This document shows positions 31,914-40,962 of a stretch of DNA of 64,000 nt, piece after piece. Position 1 is the first letter of the stretch, and the number at the start of each line of letters is the position of its first letter. The notes below the pieces were generated by a model that saw only the letters and a program-made list of their open reading frames with translations, did no database searches and was not told the origin of the DNA. A program made the position numbers and the translations under genes. Origin of the DNA: an archaeon (GTDB taxonomy: Archaea; Thermoproteota; Nitrososphaeria; Nitrososphaerales; UBA183); NCBI GenBank assembly GCA_021828185.1, contig JAKASI010000005.1, positions 37,603 to 101,602 of the forward strand. Reading direction: 5' to 3'.

Positions 31914-32801
31914 TTGACGGCCCGAGGGGTTCTTGGAGACTACTGGAGTCTGACCAAGCCCAGGATCTGGGGGCTGCTGGTCTTCACCGGGGTCGTGGCC
32001 ATGCTCGTGGCGTTCAAGGAGACCCCGGGCGCATCACTGACACCGGCGCTCTTCGCGACTGGTACCATCGCACTCGTCCTCGGGAGCGCAGGGGCCGAAG
32101 TGCTGACCAACTATCATGACAGGGACATCGACAGCATGATGAAGCGGACGATGAAGCGCGCCCTCCCGTCGGGGAGGATCAGGCCTTCGAGCGCCCTCGT
32201 ATTCGGGCTGGCGATGGCGGCGCTTTCGGTGCTCGTCCCTCTCTTCCTGATCAACAGCCTTTCGGCCGGGTTCATGCTCGTGGGGCTGATTGACAACATC
32301 GTCGTCTACTCGCTCATCACGAAGCGCAAGAGCTGGCTGAACATAATCCTGGGGGGTGTCTCGGGCGGCATGCCGGTCCTGGTGGGTTACACAGCGGTAG
32401 CAGGGGCCGTAAGCCCCATCGCCGTGTACATGTCCGCACTGGTGATAGTGTGGATCCCCACCCACATCTGGAGCCTCGCCATCTTCAACAGGAAGGACTA
32501 CGAGACGGCCAGGGTACCGATGCTCCCGATCGTCTTCGGGGACAGGGTGGCGTCTATCTGTGTGGCCGGCACGAGCGCCCTGCTGGCGGTGTTCTCCGTC
32601 GCCATCTTCCTCTTCACCCCCAACGTCAGCATCTTCTACACCCTGACGGCACTCGTCCTCGGCGGGGTCGTCTTGGCCTACAGCGCCAAGCTGGCCCTGA
32701 CACAGAGCAACCGGACCGCGTGGACCCTTTTCAAGCTCACGAGCCCCTATCTGACCGTGATCTTCTTCGTCCTGGGCCTCACTGTCTGGGTCGCGGCATG
32801 A
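31914..32801 (+). CDS. UbiA-family prenyltransferase, probable heme o synthase
   Basis: A 295-residue integral membrane prenyltransferase that would attach a farnesyl group to heme b. The first Asp-rich motif is NYHDRDIDSMMKRTMKRALP followed by SG, the typical heme o synthase form DxxxDxxMxRTxxRPLPSG; the second is in FNRKDYETARVPMLPIVFG. About eight helices. TTG start with the TTTTAAT box ~28 nt upstream. Heme-copper oxidase genes are not in the window. Heme o synthase is favoured over other UbiA enzymes by the motif. Confidence 0.88.
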   Translation: MTARGVLGDYWSLTKPRIWGLLVFTGVVAMLVAFKETPGASLTPALFATGTIALVLGSAGAEVLTNYHDRDIDSMMKRTMKRALPSGRIRPSSALVFGLAMAALSVLVPLFLINSLSAGFMLVGLIDNIVVYSLITKRKSWLNIILGGVSGGMPVLVGYTAVAGAVSPIAVYMSALVIVWIPTHIWSLAIFNRKDYETARVPMLPIVFGDRVASICVAGTSALLAVFSVAIFLFTPNVSIFYTLTALVLGGVVLAYSAKLALTQSNRTAWTLFKLTSPYLTVIFFVLGLTVWVAA

Positions 32802-32907
32802 CCGGATAATGGCCGAGGGGGAGCGGGGGAGCGGCGCGCAGCGCGTTTCCTGAGCGGGCCATCAAAATCGCGGGGGAGCGAACCTGTCGAAGAGAACCTG
32901 GGCACTG

Positions 32908-33297
32908 GTGGCTGTGGCCGCGGGTGTCCTGCTGAACGCCGTCTCCCTTCTGATATGGAACCTCAACTACGAGCGCATCCCAGGACTGGCGGGCGCGCCC
33001 GGCTTGCCCTACTTCCAGGACTTCCTGGGGCTGGGGTTGCTCCTCGTCGTAGTAGGGTGCGGATTCATGGCTGCCAGGCCGGACGTCAAGGAGGGGGCGC
33101 TGAAGGGAGCCCAGTGGGGTTCCGCCATCCTCGTCATATTCACAGCGCGCATCATGGTCCTTGACCCGTCAGAGTTCTTCATCCGCGTCACTGACTGGCA
33201 GGCTGCCACGGGGGTCCTCGCATGGTTCACCAATGCGGACCTCTTTGTGCTCAGCGCCGCCCTCTTGGCCCTCACCACCGTGGCCCGTCGAACCTAG
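32908..33297 (+). CDS. Four-helix membrane protein of unknown function
   Basis: A 129-residue protein with about four hydrophobic helices (VAAGVLLNAVSLLIWNL, LGLGLLLVVVGCGFMAA, GSAILVIFTARIMVL, LFVLSAALLALTTVA). GTG start; a CTG at 32884 would add eight residues and complete the first helix. It follows the heme o synthase gene and may belong with respiratory functions, but no family is recognised. Confidence 0.6.
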   Translation: MAVAAGVLLNAVSLLIWNLNYERIPGLAGAPGLPYFQDFLGLGLLLVVVGCGFMAARPDVKEGALKGAQWGSAILVIFTARIMVLDPSEFFIRVTDWQAATGVLAWFTNADLFVLSAALLALTTVARRT

Positions 33298-33421
33298 CCG
33301 CCGGGTCTAGATGCATGGGTCCCCGCTCCGTTCCTTCAACGCTCTAATCAGTTTCATCACAACATTAACCACTTTTGAGCACCCTTCTTCTAAGCCGGCT
33401 CCCCGACTTCACGCCGTAACC

Positions 33422-34141
33422 ATGGAGTCTCTAGGGGAGCTGAGGCGCCCGCTGGAAGTGGTCTCTCGGGGGAGAGAGTACACACTGATAGCGAGCCTCC
33501 CCAAGAACAGCACCTCCCTCGCTCTCCACGCGGTCGAAGGAGGCGCCGACGCCGTGCTCCTGAACATCGACGGGGACGAAGGGGCGTCCCCCAACCACTA
33601 TGGGAGCTACGACCTCCACGACGTCTACATCAACGACGTGATCTCCACCCTGTCCGTCCCCTGCGGGATCTTCATCGGGGGGGCGAGGCTCCTGACCGAG
33701 GAGTACTGGAACAGGGTCATGTCCAGCTCGTTCAGCTTCGTCGAGATGTACGCCCATCAGATGCCGATGTTCGTCCTCGGAGACCCGAGGGTAAAGAAGG
33801 TGACTGCCATCTCCACCGGGTACATACTCGAACAGGTCAAGCAGCTGTCCGGGATGGACGGGGTCGAGGCGGTCGACGTGGCCACCGTCCCCCACCAGGC
33901 AAGGGGAGGGCCATTCAGCGTCCTAGACTACGCCACCCTGGGGGTGATAGCCAGCCTGTCGACGAAGCCGGTTATGCTCAGGACCCAGAAGAGGCTGACC
34001 CGGTCTGACATAGCGAAGGTCGTCGCCCTCGGGGTGAAGGGTCTCGTCGTCGACCCGTGCATCCTCTCGGGGACTGATGAAGCGTATAAGGACGAGATAG
34101 CCAGCCTCAGCCCAAGGGGAAGGCTTCCTGAAGAAGAGTAG
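33422..34141 (+). CDS. TIM-barrel-like protein of unknown function
   Basis: A 239-residue protein with repeated strand-helix units typical of a (beta/alpha)8 barrel: YTLIASLPKNSTSLALHAVE, GGADAVLLNIDGDE, VPCGIFIGGARLLTEEYW, KPVMLRTQKRLTRSDIAKV and GVKGLVVDPCILSG. These resemble phosphate-binding barrels of the HisA/HisF or nucleotide-sugar type but match no family I know. ATG chosen at 33422. It starts a run of sugar-nucleotide genes, with 10 nt to the next. Confidence 0.65.
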   Translation: MESLGELRRPLEVVSRGREYTLIASLPKNSTSLALHAVEGGADAVLLNIDGDEGASPNHYGSYDLHDVYINDVISTLSVPCGIFIGGARLLTEEYWNRVMSSSFSFVEMYAHQMPMFVLGDPRVKKVTAISTGYILEQVKQLSGMDGVEAVDVATVPHQARGGPFSVLDYATLGVIASLSTKPVMLRTQKRLTRSDIAKVVALGVKGLVVDPCILSGTDEAYKDEIASLSPRGRLPEEE

Positions 34142-34151
34142 ACTGCAGGCA

Positions 34152-34862
34152 GTGATCCTGGCCGGAGGCCTGGGGACCAGGCTCAGGCCGTACACTTTCC
34201 TCCTCCCAAAGCCGATGCTCCCGGTGGGCCCCAAACCCATAATGGAGCACCTCCTCGAGTGGCTGAAGAAGTGGGGGATAACCGACGTCGTGGTCTCGAC
34301 CGGCTACCTGGGGAAGATGCTCCAGGAGTACTTCGGCGACGGCAAGGAGTGGGACGTCAACATCGCCTACGCCACTTCGCCCCACCCGCTGGGGACCGCA
34401 GGGCAGCTCAAGGCTGCAGAGCCGAAGGTCGACGGGAGGTTCGTCTGCCTTTACGGGGACCAGCTCCTTGACTTCGACCTAGCGAAGGCGGTGGCCTTCC
34501 ACGACGCCAAGAAGGCCGCCGCGACCATGGTCCTGATGAAGTACCAGACCGAGCTCAAGTACGGATTCATGGAGACGGACAGGGAGGGGAGGCTGACCGA
34601 GTGGAAAGAAAAGCCGACGATCACCGGGTACATCAACGTCGGGTGCTACATAATGGAGAAGAGCTTCCTCAAGTTCATCAGGGCCGGGATGGTCTACGAG
34701 ATGAACGAGGCGTTCAAAGAGGCGAAAGCGAAGGGCGCCCGGCTCTACGCCGTCAAGGTCGACGGGACTTTCCTCGACATCGGAGACAGGAAGTCGTACA
34801 GGGACGCCAACGAGCTCTACACCAAGGGCATGGGACAGGGTGACCTGGGCGCACGAAAGTAG
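34152..34862 (+). CDS. Sugar-phosphate nucleotidyltransferase
   Basis: A 236-residue NTP_transferase that makes nucleotide sugars. Motifs: VILAGGLGTRLRPYTFLLPK, KPMLPVGPKPIMEHLLEWL, LGTAGQLKAAEP, FVCLYGDQLLDFDL and GTFLDIGDRKSYRDA. GTG start lacks the usual residue or two before the first strand; in-frame CTG codons at 34143 and 34128 could extend it. It likely works with the beta-helix acyltransferase-like protein that follows 3 nt later. The sugar and nucleotide are not determinable. Confidence 0.9.
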   Translation: MILAGGLGTRLRPYTFLLPKPMLPVGPKPIMEHLLEWLKKWGITDVVVSTGYLGKMLQEYFGDGKEWDVNIAYATSPHPLGTAGQLKAAEPKVDGRFVCLYGDQLLDFDLAKAVAFHDAKKAAATMVLMKYQTELKYGFMETDREGRLTEWKEKPTITGYINVGCYIMEKSFLKFIRAGMVYEMNEAFKEAKAKGARLYAVKVDGTFLDIGDRKSYRDANELYTKGMGQGDLGARK

Positions 34863-34864
34863 TC

Positions 34865-36097
34865 GTGTTCGAGGACGAAGGGATCTCGGGGTTCGGCCCG
34901 CTCACTCTCCTGAGGCACACCAGCCTCCTCAGGCTCGGGACCAAGCGCCTACTCGACGCCCTGGTTGAGAAGATCCCCAACGCCATGGACATAGGTATCT
35001 GGGGGAGGAAGGAGCTCGCCGCCGTCACCAGGGACTCGACCGGGAAGCCGTACAACGAGAAGGTCCACGGGCCGGTCTTCCTTGTCAACTCCAGGGCGAG
35101 GCCGAGCGAGGGTCTGCTCTCCCTTGCCTCTAGGCAGGAACCGTTCACCGCGCTGTCAGGGGGGGTACTTGTCGCGGCCAGGCTCGACCATGCAGACCTG
35201 AAGCCCGGGGTCCTTGGAAAGAGCGAAGCCGCGAGGCTGTCCAGGACGGCGGAACGGGTCGAAGTCCCCGCCGACCCCCTCTTTCACGGCTATTGGAGCC
35301 TCGTTCAGAGGAACGGCCTGGCGATTGCGGAGCAGGCGAAGCGCTTCGAAGAGCCGATGCAGATCCCCCGCAACGTCGAGGTCAGGGGACCCTCTGCCAA
35401 CGTCATGGTCCACCCGGGGGCGGACATCGAGGGGCATGTGACCCTGGACGCGAGGCTCGGGCCGATAGTGGTCGACGACGGTGCCGCCGTGGAGAGCTTC
35501 AGTCGGGTGATGGGCCCCTGTTACATCGGCCCCAGGGCGAGGATTGGCTCCGCTCTCATCGGGGGAGGCACTTCCATCTTTGACTCATGCAGGGTCGGAG
35601 GCCAGGTGGAGAACACGGTGATTATGCCGTTCACCAACAAGGCCCACCACGGCTACCTCGGAGATTCCTATGTCGGTTCCTGGGTCAACCTAGGGGCCGG
35701 GTGCACCTTCAGCAACCTGAAGAACACCTATGGGAACGTGAGGCTGAACCTGGGAGGCAAGAAGGTCGACTCCGGGATGCTGAAGCTCGGGCCGATGGTG
35801 GGGGACATGGCGAAGCTTTCGATCGGAGCGCTCGTCTACGCCGGGAAGTCGGTCGGAGGAGGCTCGCATGTATCAGGGCTAGCTGACGAAGACGTGCCGA
35901 GCTTCTCCTTCTACGACTCGGGCTCCGGGAAGAAGGTCGAGCTGCTCCTCGAGTCGGTCCTAGAGACACAGAGGAGGATGATGGAGCGGAGGGGGCTGGC
36001 TTTGAGCAGGAACGAAGAGACCCTCATCAGGAAGGCGTTCGAATCCACGGCCATGGAGCGCAAGAGGGCGGGAGCGAGGAAGGGGACCCTGAAGTGA
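34865..36097 (+). CDS. GlmU-like protein with left-handed beta-helix domain
   Basis: A 410-residue protein resembling the alternative GlmU family (N-terminal degenerate nucleotidyltransferase, C-terminal hexapeptide beta-helix). The N-terminus has DEGISGFGPLTLLRHTSLLRLG and ends of strands as in that family; the hexapeptide repeats run through ADIEGHVTLDARLGPIVVDD, IGPRARIGSALIGGGT, GDSYVGSWVNLGAGCTFSNL and GKSVGGGSHVSGL. Probably acylates or binds a sugar-1-phosphate made with the preceding enzyme. GTG start. Confidence 0.85.
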   Translation: MFEDEGISGFGPLTLLRHTSLLRLGTKRLLDALVEKIPNAMDIGIWGRKELAAVTRDSTGKPYNEKVHGPVFLVNSRARPSEGLLSLASRQEPFTALSGGVLVAARLDHADLKPGVLGKSEAARLSRTAERVEVPADPLFHGYWSLVQRNGLAIAEQAKRFEEPMQIPRNVEVRGPSANVMVHPGADIEGHVTLDARLGPIVVDDGAAVESFSRVMGPCYIGPRARIGSALIGGGTSIFDSCRVGGQVENTVIMPFTNKAHHGYLGDSYVGSWVNLGAGCTFSNLKNTYGNVRLNLGGKKVDSGMLKLGPMVGDMAKLSIGALVYAGKSVGGGSHVSGLADEDVPSFSFYDSGSGKKVELLLESVLETQRRMMERRGLALSRNEETLIRKAFESTAMERKRAGARKGTLK

Positions 36098-36122
36098 CCG
36101 GAGCGGACGGCAGCTGACCCCC

Positions 36123-36485
36123 GTGCAGGTGGAGAGGCCCTGGGGGTCGTTCAGGGTGGTGGGGGAGTGGTCGGACATGATCACGGTGAAGATACTCAAG
36201 GTCGAACCCCGGTCAAGGCTCAGCCTTCAGAAGCACAGGCACCGCAGGGAAGAATGGCTCTGCCTCAGCGGGAGCGCGGAGGTCCAGGTGGGTCAGAGGT
36301 CGTTCAAGATGAAGGTCGGGGACTGGGCCAGGGTGCAGAGGAACCAGCTGCACAGGATATACTCGGAGGGGGGCGCGGAGATACTCGAGGTGTCGGTCGG
36401 GAAGTTCTCCGAAGAGGACATAGTCAGGATGGAAGACGACTACGGGAGGGCGGGCAAGAGGTCCGCTCCCGCCGGTGGCTCCTGA
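36123..36485 (+). CDS. Cupin, mannose-6-phosphate isomerase type II-like
   Basis: A 120-residue cupin of the type fused to GDP-mannose pyrophosphorylases. Typical sequence: VERPWGSFRVV, KILKVEPRSRLSLQKHRHRR with the metal-binding HxH, EEWLCLSGSAEVQVG, and RVQRNQLHRIYSEGGAEILE. Catalyses or supports interconversion of fructose-6-phosphate and mannose-6-phosphate. GTG start 25 nt after the GlmU-like gene, closing the sugar-nucleotide operon. Confidence 0.9.
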   Translation: MQVERPWGSFRVVGEWSDMITVKILKVEPRSRLSLQKHRHRREEWLCLSGSAEVQVGQRSFKMKVGDWARVQRNQLHRIYSEGGAEILEVSVGKFSEEDIVRMEDDYGRAGKRSAPAGGS

Positions 36486-36486
36486 C

Positions 36487-37791
36487 CTAGGCGCCGCCCC
36501 GACTGTCCAGCCACGACCGACCGTCCCTTGCAAGAAGGAGGTCCGAAGACGCCGGGCCCCAGCCACCTGCCCTGTACCTCTCGGGCCTCCCCTGACCCTG
36601 GATGAGGGGGTCGAAGAGCTTCCACGACAGCTCGTTGAACCTGCCGTCCACGAACCTCCTCTGGTCCCCTCTCATGACCTCCTCGAGGACCTTCTGGTAC
36701 TCGCTTCTGCGCTCCCCGGGGAGCTGAGGGTCCTTCCACACCTGTTCTGAACGCCCCCAGGTCAGCGTCGTCCTCGCCTCCGGATCGACGTTGAACCTGA
36801 CTGACAGCGGGCGCCTTTGACCCTTCGACCCTCCCGCCATCCCGCCCTTGAACTTCACCACCACATCGGTCGCATCCCTGGCAAGCAGCCTTCCGCTCCT
36901 CACATAGAACGGGACCCCTTTCCACCTCCTGCTCCCTACCTGCAGCTTGAGGGCGACGAAGGTCGGGGTCCTGCTCCCTTTCCGCACTCCCGGGACCTTC
37001 TCGTAGCCCCGGTACTGGCCCCAGACCACGTCATCCGGATGTATGGGAGCGATCGACTCCAGCAGCTTCGCCTTCGCGCTCCCTCGGGCGCGGGCGTCGC
37101 TAGAACCCGGTGGGTCCATGGCGACGAGGCAGAGCAGCTGGAGCAGGTGGTTCTGGACCATGTCTCTCGCGACCCCGACCGACTCGTAGAACTCCCCCCT
37201 TTCTCCCACGCCCGAGTTCTCGTCCGCCATTATCTGCACGCTGTCCACGAACCCGTTGTTCCACAGGGGTTCCAGCCCCCTGTAGGCGAACCGGAAGTGT
37301 GCCAGCGCGATCGCTCCGTCCTTGCACAGGAAGTGGTCTACCCTGAATATCCTCTTCTGGGGGAAGGCGGAGCCGAGTCCGCGCTCGAGGAGCCTCGAGC
37401 TCGTCAGGCCGACTCCGAACGGCTTCTCCACCGCTATCCTGCAGCCGGGGCGGTTCAGCCCCGCCTTCTTCAGCCGACGCACTATCTCGGGGAAAAGCTG
37501 CGGCGCCGTCGCGAGATAGAACAGCGCGGCCCTGCCGTCCAGTGCCTTCGCCACCCTGACATAGGTCCGCTGGCGAGTGAGGTCTCCGGGAACGAAGGTG
37601 AGCCAGGGCGGAGCTTCCTGCCGGGGGAACCTTCTGTCGACCCCGACCGTCGAGTCCTGGAATCGGCCTGCCCTCATCTCGGACCCGATGGCCGGAAGCA
37701 CCTTCGTGGTAGCCAGATTCCCCGAAGAGCCGAACACTACCACGGTCGCGGAAGCACGCACCGAGCCGCCGGGCCGTCGGCTCCCACTCAT
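36487..37791 (-). CDS. zwf: Glucose-6-phosphate 1-dehydrogenase (Zwf type)
   Basis: A 434-residue NADP-type glucose-6-phosphate dehydrogenase, shorter than the bacterial ~490. The Rossmann motif is VVVFGSSGNLATTKVLPAI; family motifs are RIAVEKPFG and RVDHFLCKDGA (usual RIDHYLGKE), plus WNNGFVDSVQIMADE and the C-terminal half including VPFYVRSGRLLARDATDVVV. ATG overlaps the galT stop as ATGA. Most archaea lack this enzyme, so lateral acquisition is plausible. 6-phosphogluconate dehydrogenase is not in the window. Confidence 0.9.
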   Translation of the reverse strand: MSGSRRPGGSVRASATVVVFGSSGNLATTKVLPAIGSEMRAGRFQDSTVGVDRRFPRQEAPPWLTFVPGDLTRQRTYVRVAKALDGRAALFYLATAPQLFPEIVRRLKKAGLNRPGCRIAVEKPFGVGLTSSRLLERGLGSAFPQKRIFRVDHFLCKDGAIALAHFRFAYRGLEPLWNNGFVDSVQIMADENSGVGERGEFYESVGVARDMVQNHLLQLLCLVAMDPPGSSDARARGSAKAKLLESIAPIHPDDVVWGQYRGYEKVPGVRKGSRTPTFVALKLQVGSRRWKGVPFYVRSGRLLARDATDVVVKFKGGMAGGSKGQRRPLSVRFNVDPEARTTLTWGRSEQVWKDPQLPGERRSEYQKVLEEVMRGDQRRFVDGRFNELSWKLFDPLIQGQGRPERYRAGGWGPASSDLLLARDGRSWLDSRGGA

Positions 37792-38822
37792 TTGATGCCC
37801 ACTAGCTGGGCAAGCTCCTTCCTCGAACTCGCTCCCAGCACCTGGGCAGCCCCCTCGGGGGAGACTTCGTTCACGTAGATCCCCCCGCCGAGCTCGAGCC
37901 CCGTCCACTGGGCCCTTCGCGGGTAGACCTCGATGTGCCAGTGGATCTGTTTGGTGGTCTTCTTCTCCGATGAACTGTGGAAGACCATGGTGAAGCTGGG
38001 AAAGTCGAGGGCCTTTGCCATTCCTCCGAGCGTCGACCTGAGCATGAGCGACAGGTCCATCATCTCCTTCTGGGACAGTTTCAGGAGGCTTGTCATGTGG
38101 CGCTTGGGGTAGACCCAGAACTCGAACGGGTGGGTGGACACCCAGGGGGAGAACGCCAGGAAGAAGTCCGTGGCGAGGATCTGACGGGGGCCGCCTGTTT
38201 CAGTCGCGACCACCTGGCACATGGGGCAGACGCCGAGGTCGTTCAGCGATGTCTGCACCGTGTCCGCCTCCTCCTCCACCGCAGGAGGGACCCTGGGCGT
38301 TGTCACCATCTGGATGCTCGGGTGCACAGCGGTGGGCGGGCCCTCCTTCTCGCTGTTCACGTACACCAGGACGTAGCTCACCCCTTTCTGCGAGTAGAGC
38401 CATCGGACCTTGTCCTGAAGCGACGCAAGTATGTTGGTCCACTGCTCCACGTCTATCTTCGGGAAGATCTGTTCGTGCTTCGGGGTGGCCACCAGGACGT
38501 AGTGGTACCCCACGGCAGGCTCGCTGTAGTGCGGGGCTTCGCCGTAGGACGGAGGGGCGTTCGGGACCACCACCGGGTTCTTCGCGGGGAAGATCCTTAC
38601 GGCCCAGTTCTTGACCACGTCCCCTTCGGAGTCCGTCTGCTTCAGGAGGGTGTCCCCCCGCTTGACAAGGACCAGGTCTGCGGGTGGGGTCATCTCCTCG
38701 TTCCCGGCGCAGTAGTTGCACTTCTCCGCCTTCTGAGGGATGACCTGTCCGGGCTTGAGCCCCCTGTCCGGGAGGATGATCGAGAGCTTCTCGGTAAAGT
38801 AGTCCTTCCGGATCTCGACCAT
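37788..38822 (-). CDS. galT: Galactose-1-phosphate uridylyltransferase-like protein
   Basis: A 344-residue HIT-superfamily nucleotidyltransferase. It has the N-terminal zinc-type CNYCAGNE, NWAVRIFPAKNPVVVPNAPP, a second CPMCQ, FWVYPKRHMTSLLKL and the catalytic HWHIEVYPR (in place of the usual HPHxQ-type arrangement). ATG at 38822 is preferred because a minus-strand CTAATAC box lies ~27 nt upstream. Coupled to zwf by an ATGA overlap, hinting at galactose or glucose-1-phosphate catabolism. Substrate specificity not certain. Confidence 0.85.
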   Translation of the reverse strand: MVEIRKDYFTEKLSIILPDRGLKPGQVIPQKAEKCNYCAGNEEMTPPADLVLVKRGDTLLKQTDSEGDVVKNWAVRIFPAKNPVVVPNAPPSYGEAPHYSEPAVGYHYVLVATPKHEQIFPKIDVEQWTNILASLQDKVRWLYSQKGVSYVLVYVNSEKEGPPTAVHPSIQMVTTPRVPPAVEEEADTVQTSLNDLGVCPMCQVVATETGGPRQILATDFFLAFSPWVSTHPFEFWVYPKRHMTSLLKLSQKEMMDLSLMLRSTLGGMAKALDFPSFTMVFHSSSEKKTTKQIHWHIEVYPRRAQWTGLELGGGIYVNEVSPEGAAQVLGASSRKELAQLVGIK

Positions 38823-38917
38823 GGACGCGCCTCCGACCATGTCATGCGTATTAGAGTTTGCATCCGCGCCGCGCGAAAGAAAGAAATGCACTCTCTTTGG
38901 CCCGCAGGCGAGGCAGG

Positions 38918-40159
38918 TTGAAGGTAGGCTACGTCCTTCTCGACGGCTGCGGAGACAGGCCGGTCCCGGCCCTGAACTTCACCACTCCGCTCCAGGCCGC
39001 ATACACTCCGGGCCTCGATAGGATCGCAGGGGGCGCCCGGCTCGGCTCGGTCACGACGGTGGGGCGGGGGATCGCCCCCGAGTCTGACATCGCAGTGTTC
39101 AACATGCTGGGGTACTCCTTCGGGAAGGGTTACGCGGGGAGAGGAGTCGTGGAAGCGGTGGGTGCCGGGCTCGACATGAGGGACGGAGACCTGGCGCTCC
39201 GGGCTAACCTGGCGTCGGCGAAGGGGAGCAGGATCCTCGACCGACGGGCAGGGAGGGACCTCACCCAGGAGGAGGCCGAAGCCCTCGCCGAGGATCTGAA
39301 GAAGGTCGAGTTGACCGGAGCGAAGTTCGAGTTCAGGGCGACCATATCTTACAGGGGAGTCCTCCTCATCCGGGCCGACGTCCCCCTCTCCGCTGGCATA
39401 ACGAACACCGACCCCGCCTACGTCAGGGTCGGAGGGTTCGGCGCCGCGAAGGAGTCCCGGGGCCCGGAGAGGGTGATGAAATCTGCCCCTGAGACAAAGG
39501 ACGAAAGGGCCGCAAGGGCCGCAAGACTGGTCAACGAATTCACCTCGAAAGCCCAGCGGGTGCTGGACTCGAGCGAGGTGAACAGGGACAGGGTCAGGTC
39601 AGGGAAGCTCCCTGCCAACATGGTCCTCCTGAGGGACGCGGGGGACCACCTTCCAAGGCTGCCGTCGTTCGAAGAGAAGTACGGAATGAAGGGGACTGCC
39701 CTGGTGGAGATGCCGGCCGAGGTGGGGATAGCAAAGCTCCTGGGAATGAAGATGGTTCCGATCAAGGACCGGAAGGACATGGGGGAGAAGGCGAGGCTCT
39801 TCTCCGGGCAACTGTCAGAAGGGTCGGTGGTCTACGTCCACATCAAGGGCCCTGACGAGTTTGGCCACGACGGCGACGCCAGAGGAAAGAAGGAGAACAT
39901 CGAGTCCATCGACAGGGACTTCTTCGCCCCGGTCGCCGAGGTGATAGGTGACGTCCGGCTGGGGGTCTCATGCGACCATGCAACGCCCTGCTCGCTGAGG
40001 AGACATTCGGCGGACCCGGTCCCGCTCATGATAACCGGGGGCGCGAAGGGGGATGCCATGAGGTTCAACGAGGCCAATTCCGCCCTGGGCTCCCTCGGTC
40101 ATCTGCGAGGACGGGACGTCCTCGGCCTGGTCACACGGAGTAGTTCTTCAGCCGCCTGA
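38918..40159 (+). CDS. apgM: 2,3-bisphosphoglycerate-independent phosphoglycerate mutase, archaeal type
   Basis: A 413-residue ApgM, interconverting 3- and 2-phosphoglycerate. Motifs: VGYVLLDGCGDRPVPAL with the first metal Asp, GRGIAPESDIAVFNMLGYS with the nucleophile Ser, HIKGPDEFGHDGDARGKKEN with metal His/Asp residues, and GVSCDHATPCSLRRHSADPV. TTG start gives a length normal for the archaeal enzyme. Its last 29 bases overlap the convergent nucleoside phosphorylase gene. Confidence 0.93.
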   Translation: MKVGYVLLDGCGDRPVPALNFTTPLQAAYTPGLDRIAGGARLGSVTTVGRGIAPESDIAVFNMLGYSFGKGYAGRGVVEAVGAGLDMRDGDLALRANLASAKGSRILDRRAGRDLTQEEAEALAEDLKKVELTGAKFEFRATISYRGVLLIRADVPLSAGITNTDPAYVRVGGFGAAKESRGPERVMKSAPETKDERAARAARLVNEFTSKAQRVLDSSEVNRDRVRSGKLPANMVLLRDAGDHLPRLPSFEEKYGMKGTALVEMPAEVGIAKLLGMKMVPIKDRKDMGEKARLFSGQLSEGSVVYVHIKGPDEFGHDGDARGKKENIESIDRDFFAPVAEVIGDVRLGVSCDHATPCSLRRHSADPVPLMITGGAKGDAMRFNEANSALGSLGHLRGRDVLGLVTRSSSSAA

Positions 40160-40901
40160 CCGCTTCCACTGCGACGTCGATGGCGTCGTCGACCCCTGCC
40201 TCGAGCTTCATCGAGTCAGTGGCCCTGTTGGCCACAACGGCGAAGATGGCCCCTGTCTCGAGCCCGAAGATCCTCCCGAGGGTGAAGAGGGTCGCCGCCT
40301 CCATCTCGAAGCAGAGCACCCTGGCCGCGCGCAGGTCGTCGACCAAGTGGGCCTTTTCGGAGGGGATGAACCCGCCGAACGACTTCCTCCCCTGGCCCAC
40401 GTAGAAGGCGTCCGTCGACGCCGTAATCCCCACGTCAGCGGTCTTCCTGAGGGCGCGGGCCGCGTCGGTCAGGGCCATGACCACCCCGGGCGAAGCTGCC
40501 GCAGGATATCCCAGGGGGACATACTGGGCGCTGGCTCCGTCCATCCTCACCGCTGCGTCAGCTATGATCACAGAGCCGACCTTGGTATCCGGAGCTATGG
40601 CCCCGCAGGTCCCGACCCTGATCATCACTTCCACCCCCAGCCTGGCGAGCTCCTCGATCGCAATGGCTGTGGCCGGGCCGCCGATCCCCGTGCTCACGGC
40701 CACCACCTTCTCCGCCCCTATCATTCCCCCGAAAGCCCTGTATTCGCGGTGGGACCCAAGGTCCTTGGCGTCCCGAAACCTCTCGGCGATTCTCGGGACC
40801 CTCCCCGGGTCTCCTGGCAGGAAGGCGACCCGGCCCACGTCCTTGCTGGAGAGGCGGATGTGGTAGGGTCTCCCCTCTTCGTCTTTCGGCTCGTGTGCCA
40901 A
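40131..40901 (-). CDS. Nucleoside phosphorylase (uridine phosphorylase/PNP family)
   Basis: A 256-residue phosphorylase splitting nucleosides with phosphate. Family motifs: VAFLPGDPGRVPRIAERF, VSTGIGGPATAIAIEELARL, VMIRVGTCGAIAPDTKVG (phosphate site) and VLCFEMEAATLFTLGRIFG (ribose-binding Glu-Met-Glu). The sequence is nearest to uridine phosphorylases, but purine activity cannot be excluded. TTG start. Confidence 0.88.
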   Translation of the reverse strand: MAHEPKDEEGRPYHIRLSSKDVGRVAFLPGDPGRVPRIAERFRDAKDLGSHREYRAFGGMIGAEKVVAVSTGIGGPATAIAIEELARLGVEVMIRVGTCGAIAPDTKVGSVIIADAAVRMDGASAQYVPLGYPAAASPGVVMALTDAARALRKTADVGITASTDAFYVGQGRKSFGGFIPSEKAHLVDDLRAARVLCFEMEAATLFTLGRIFGLETGAIFAVVANRATDSMKLEAGVDDAIDVAVEAVRRLKNYSV

Positions 40902-40962
40902 CTACGTCCCCCCCGCTCGCCCAGCAGCCTCCATGGATTTCAAAGGTTGTCGAACTCCTCGC

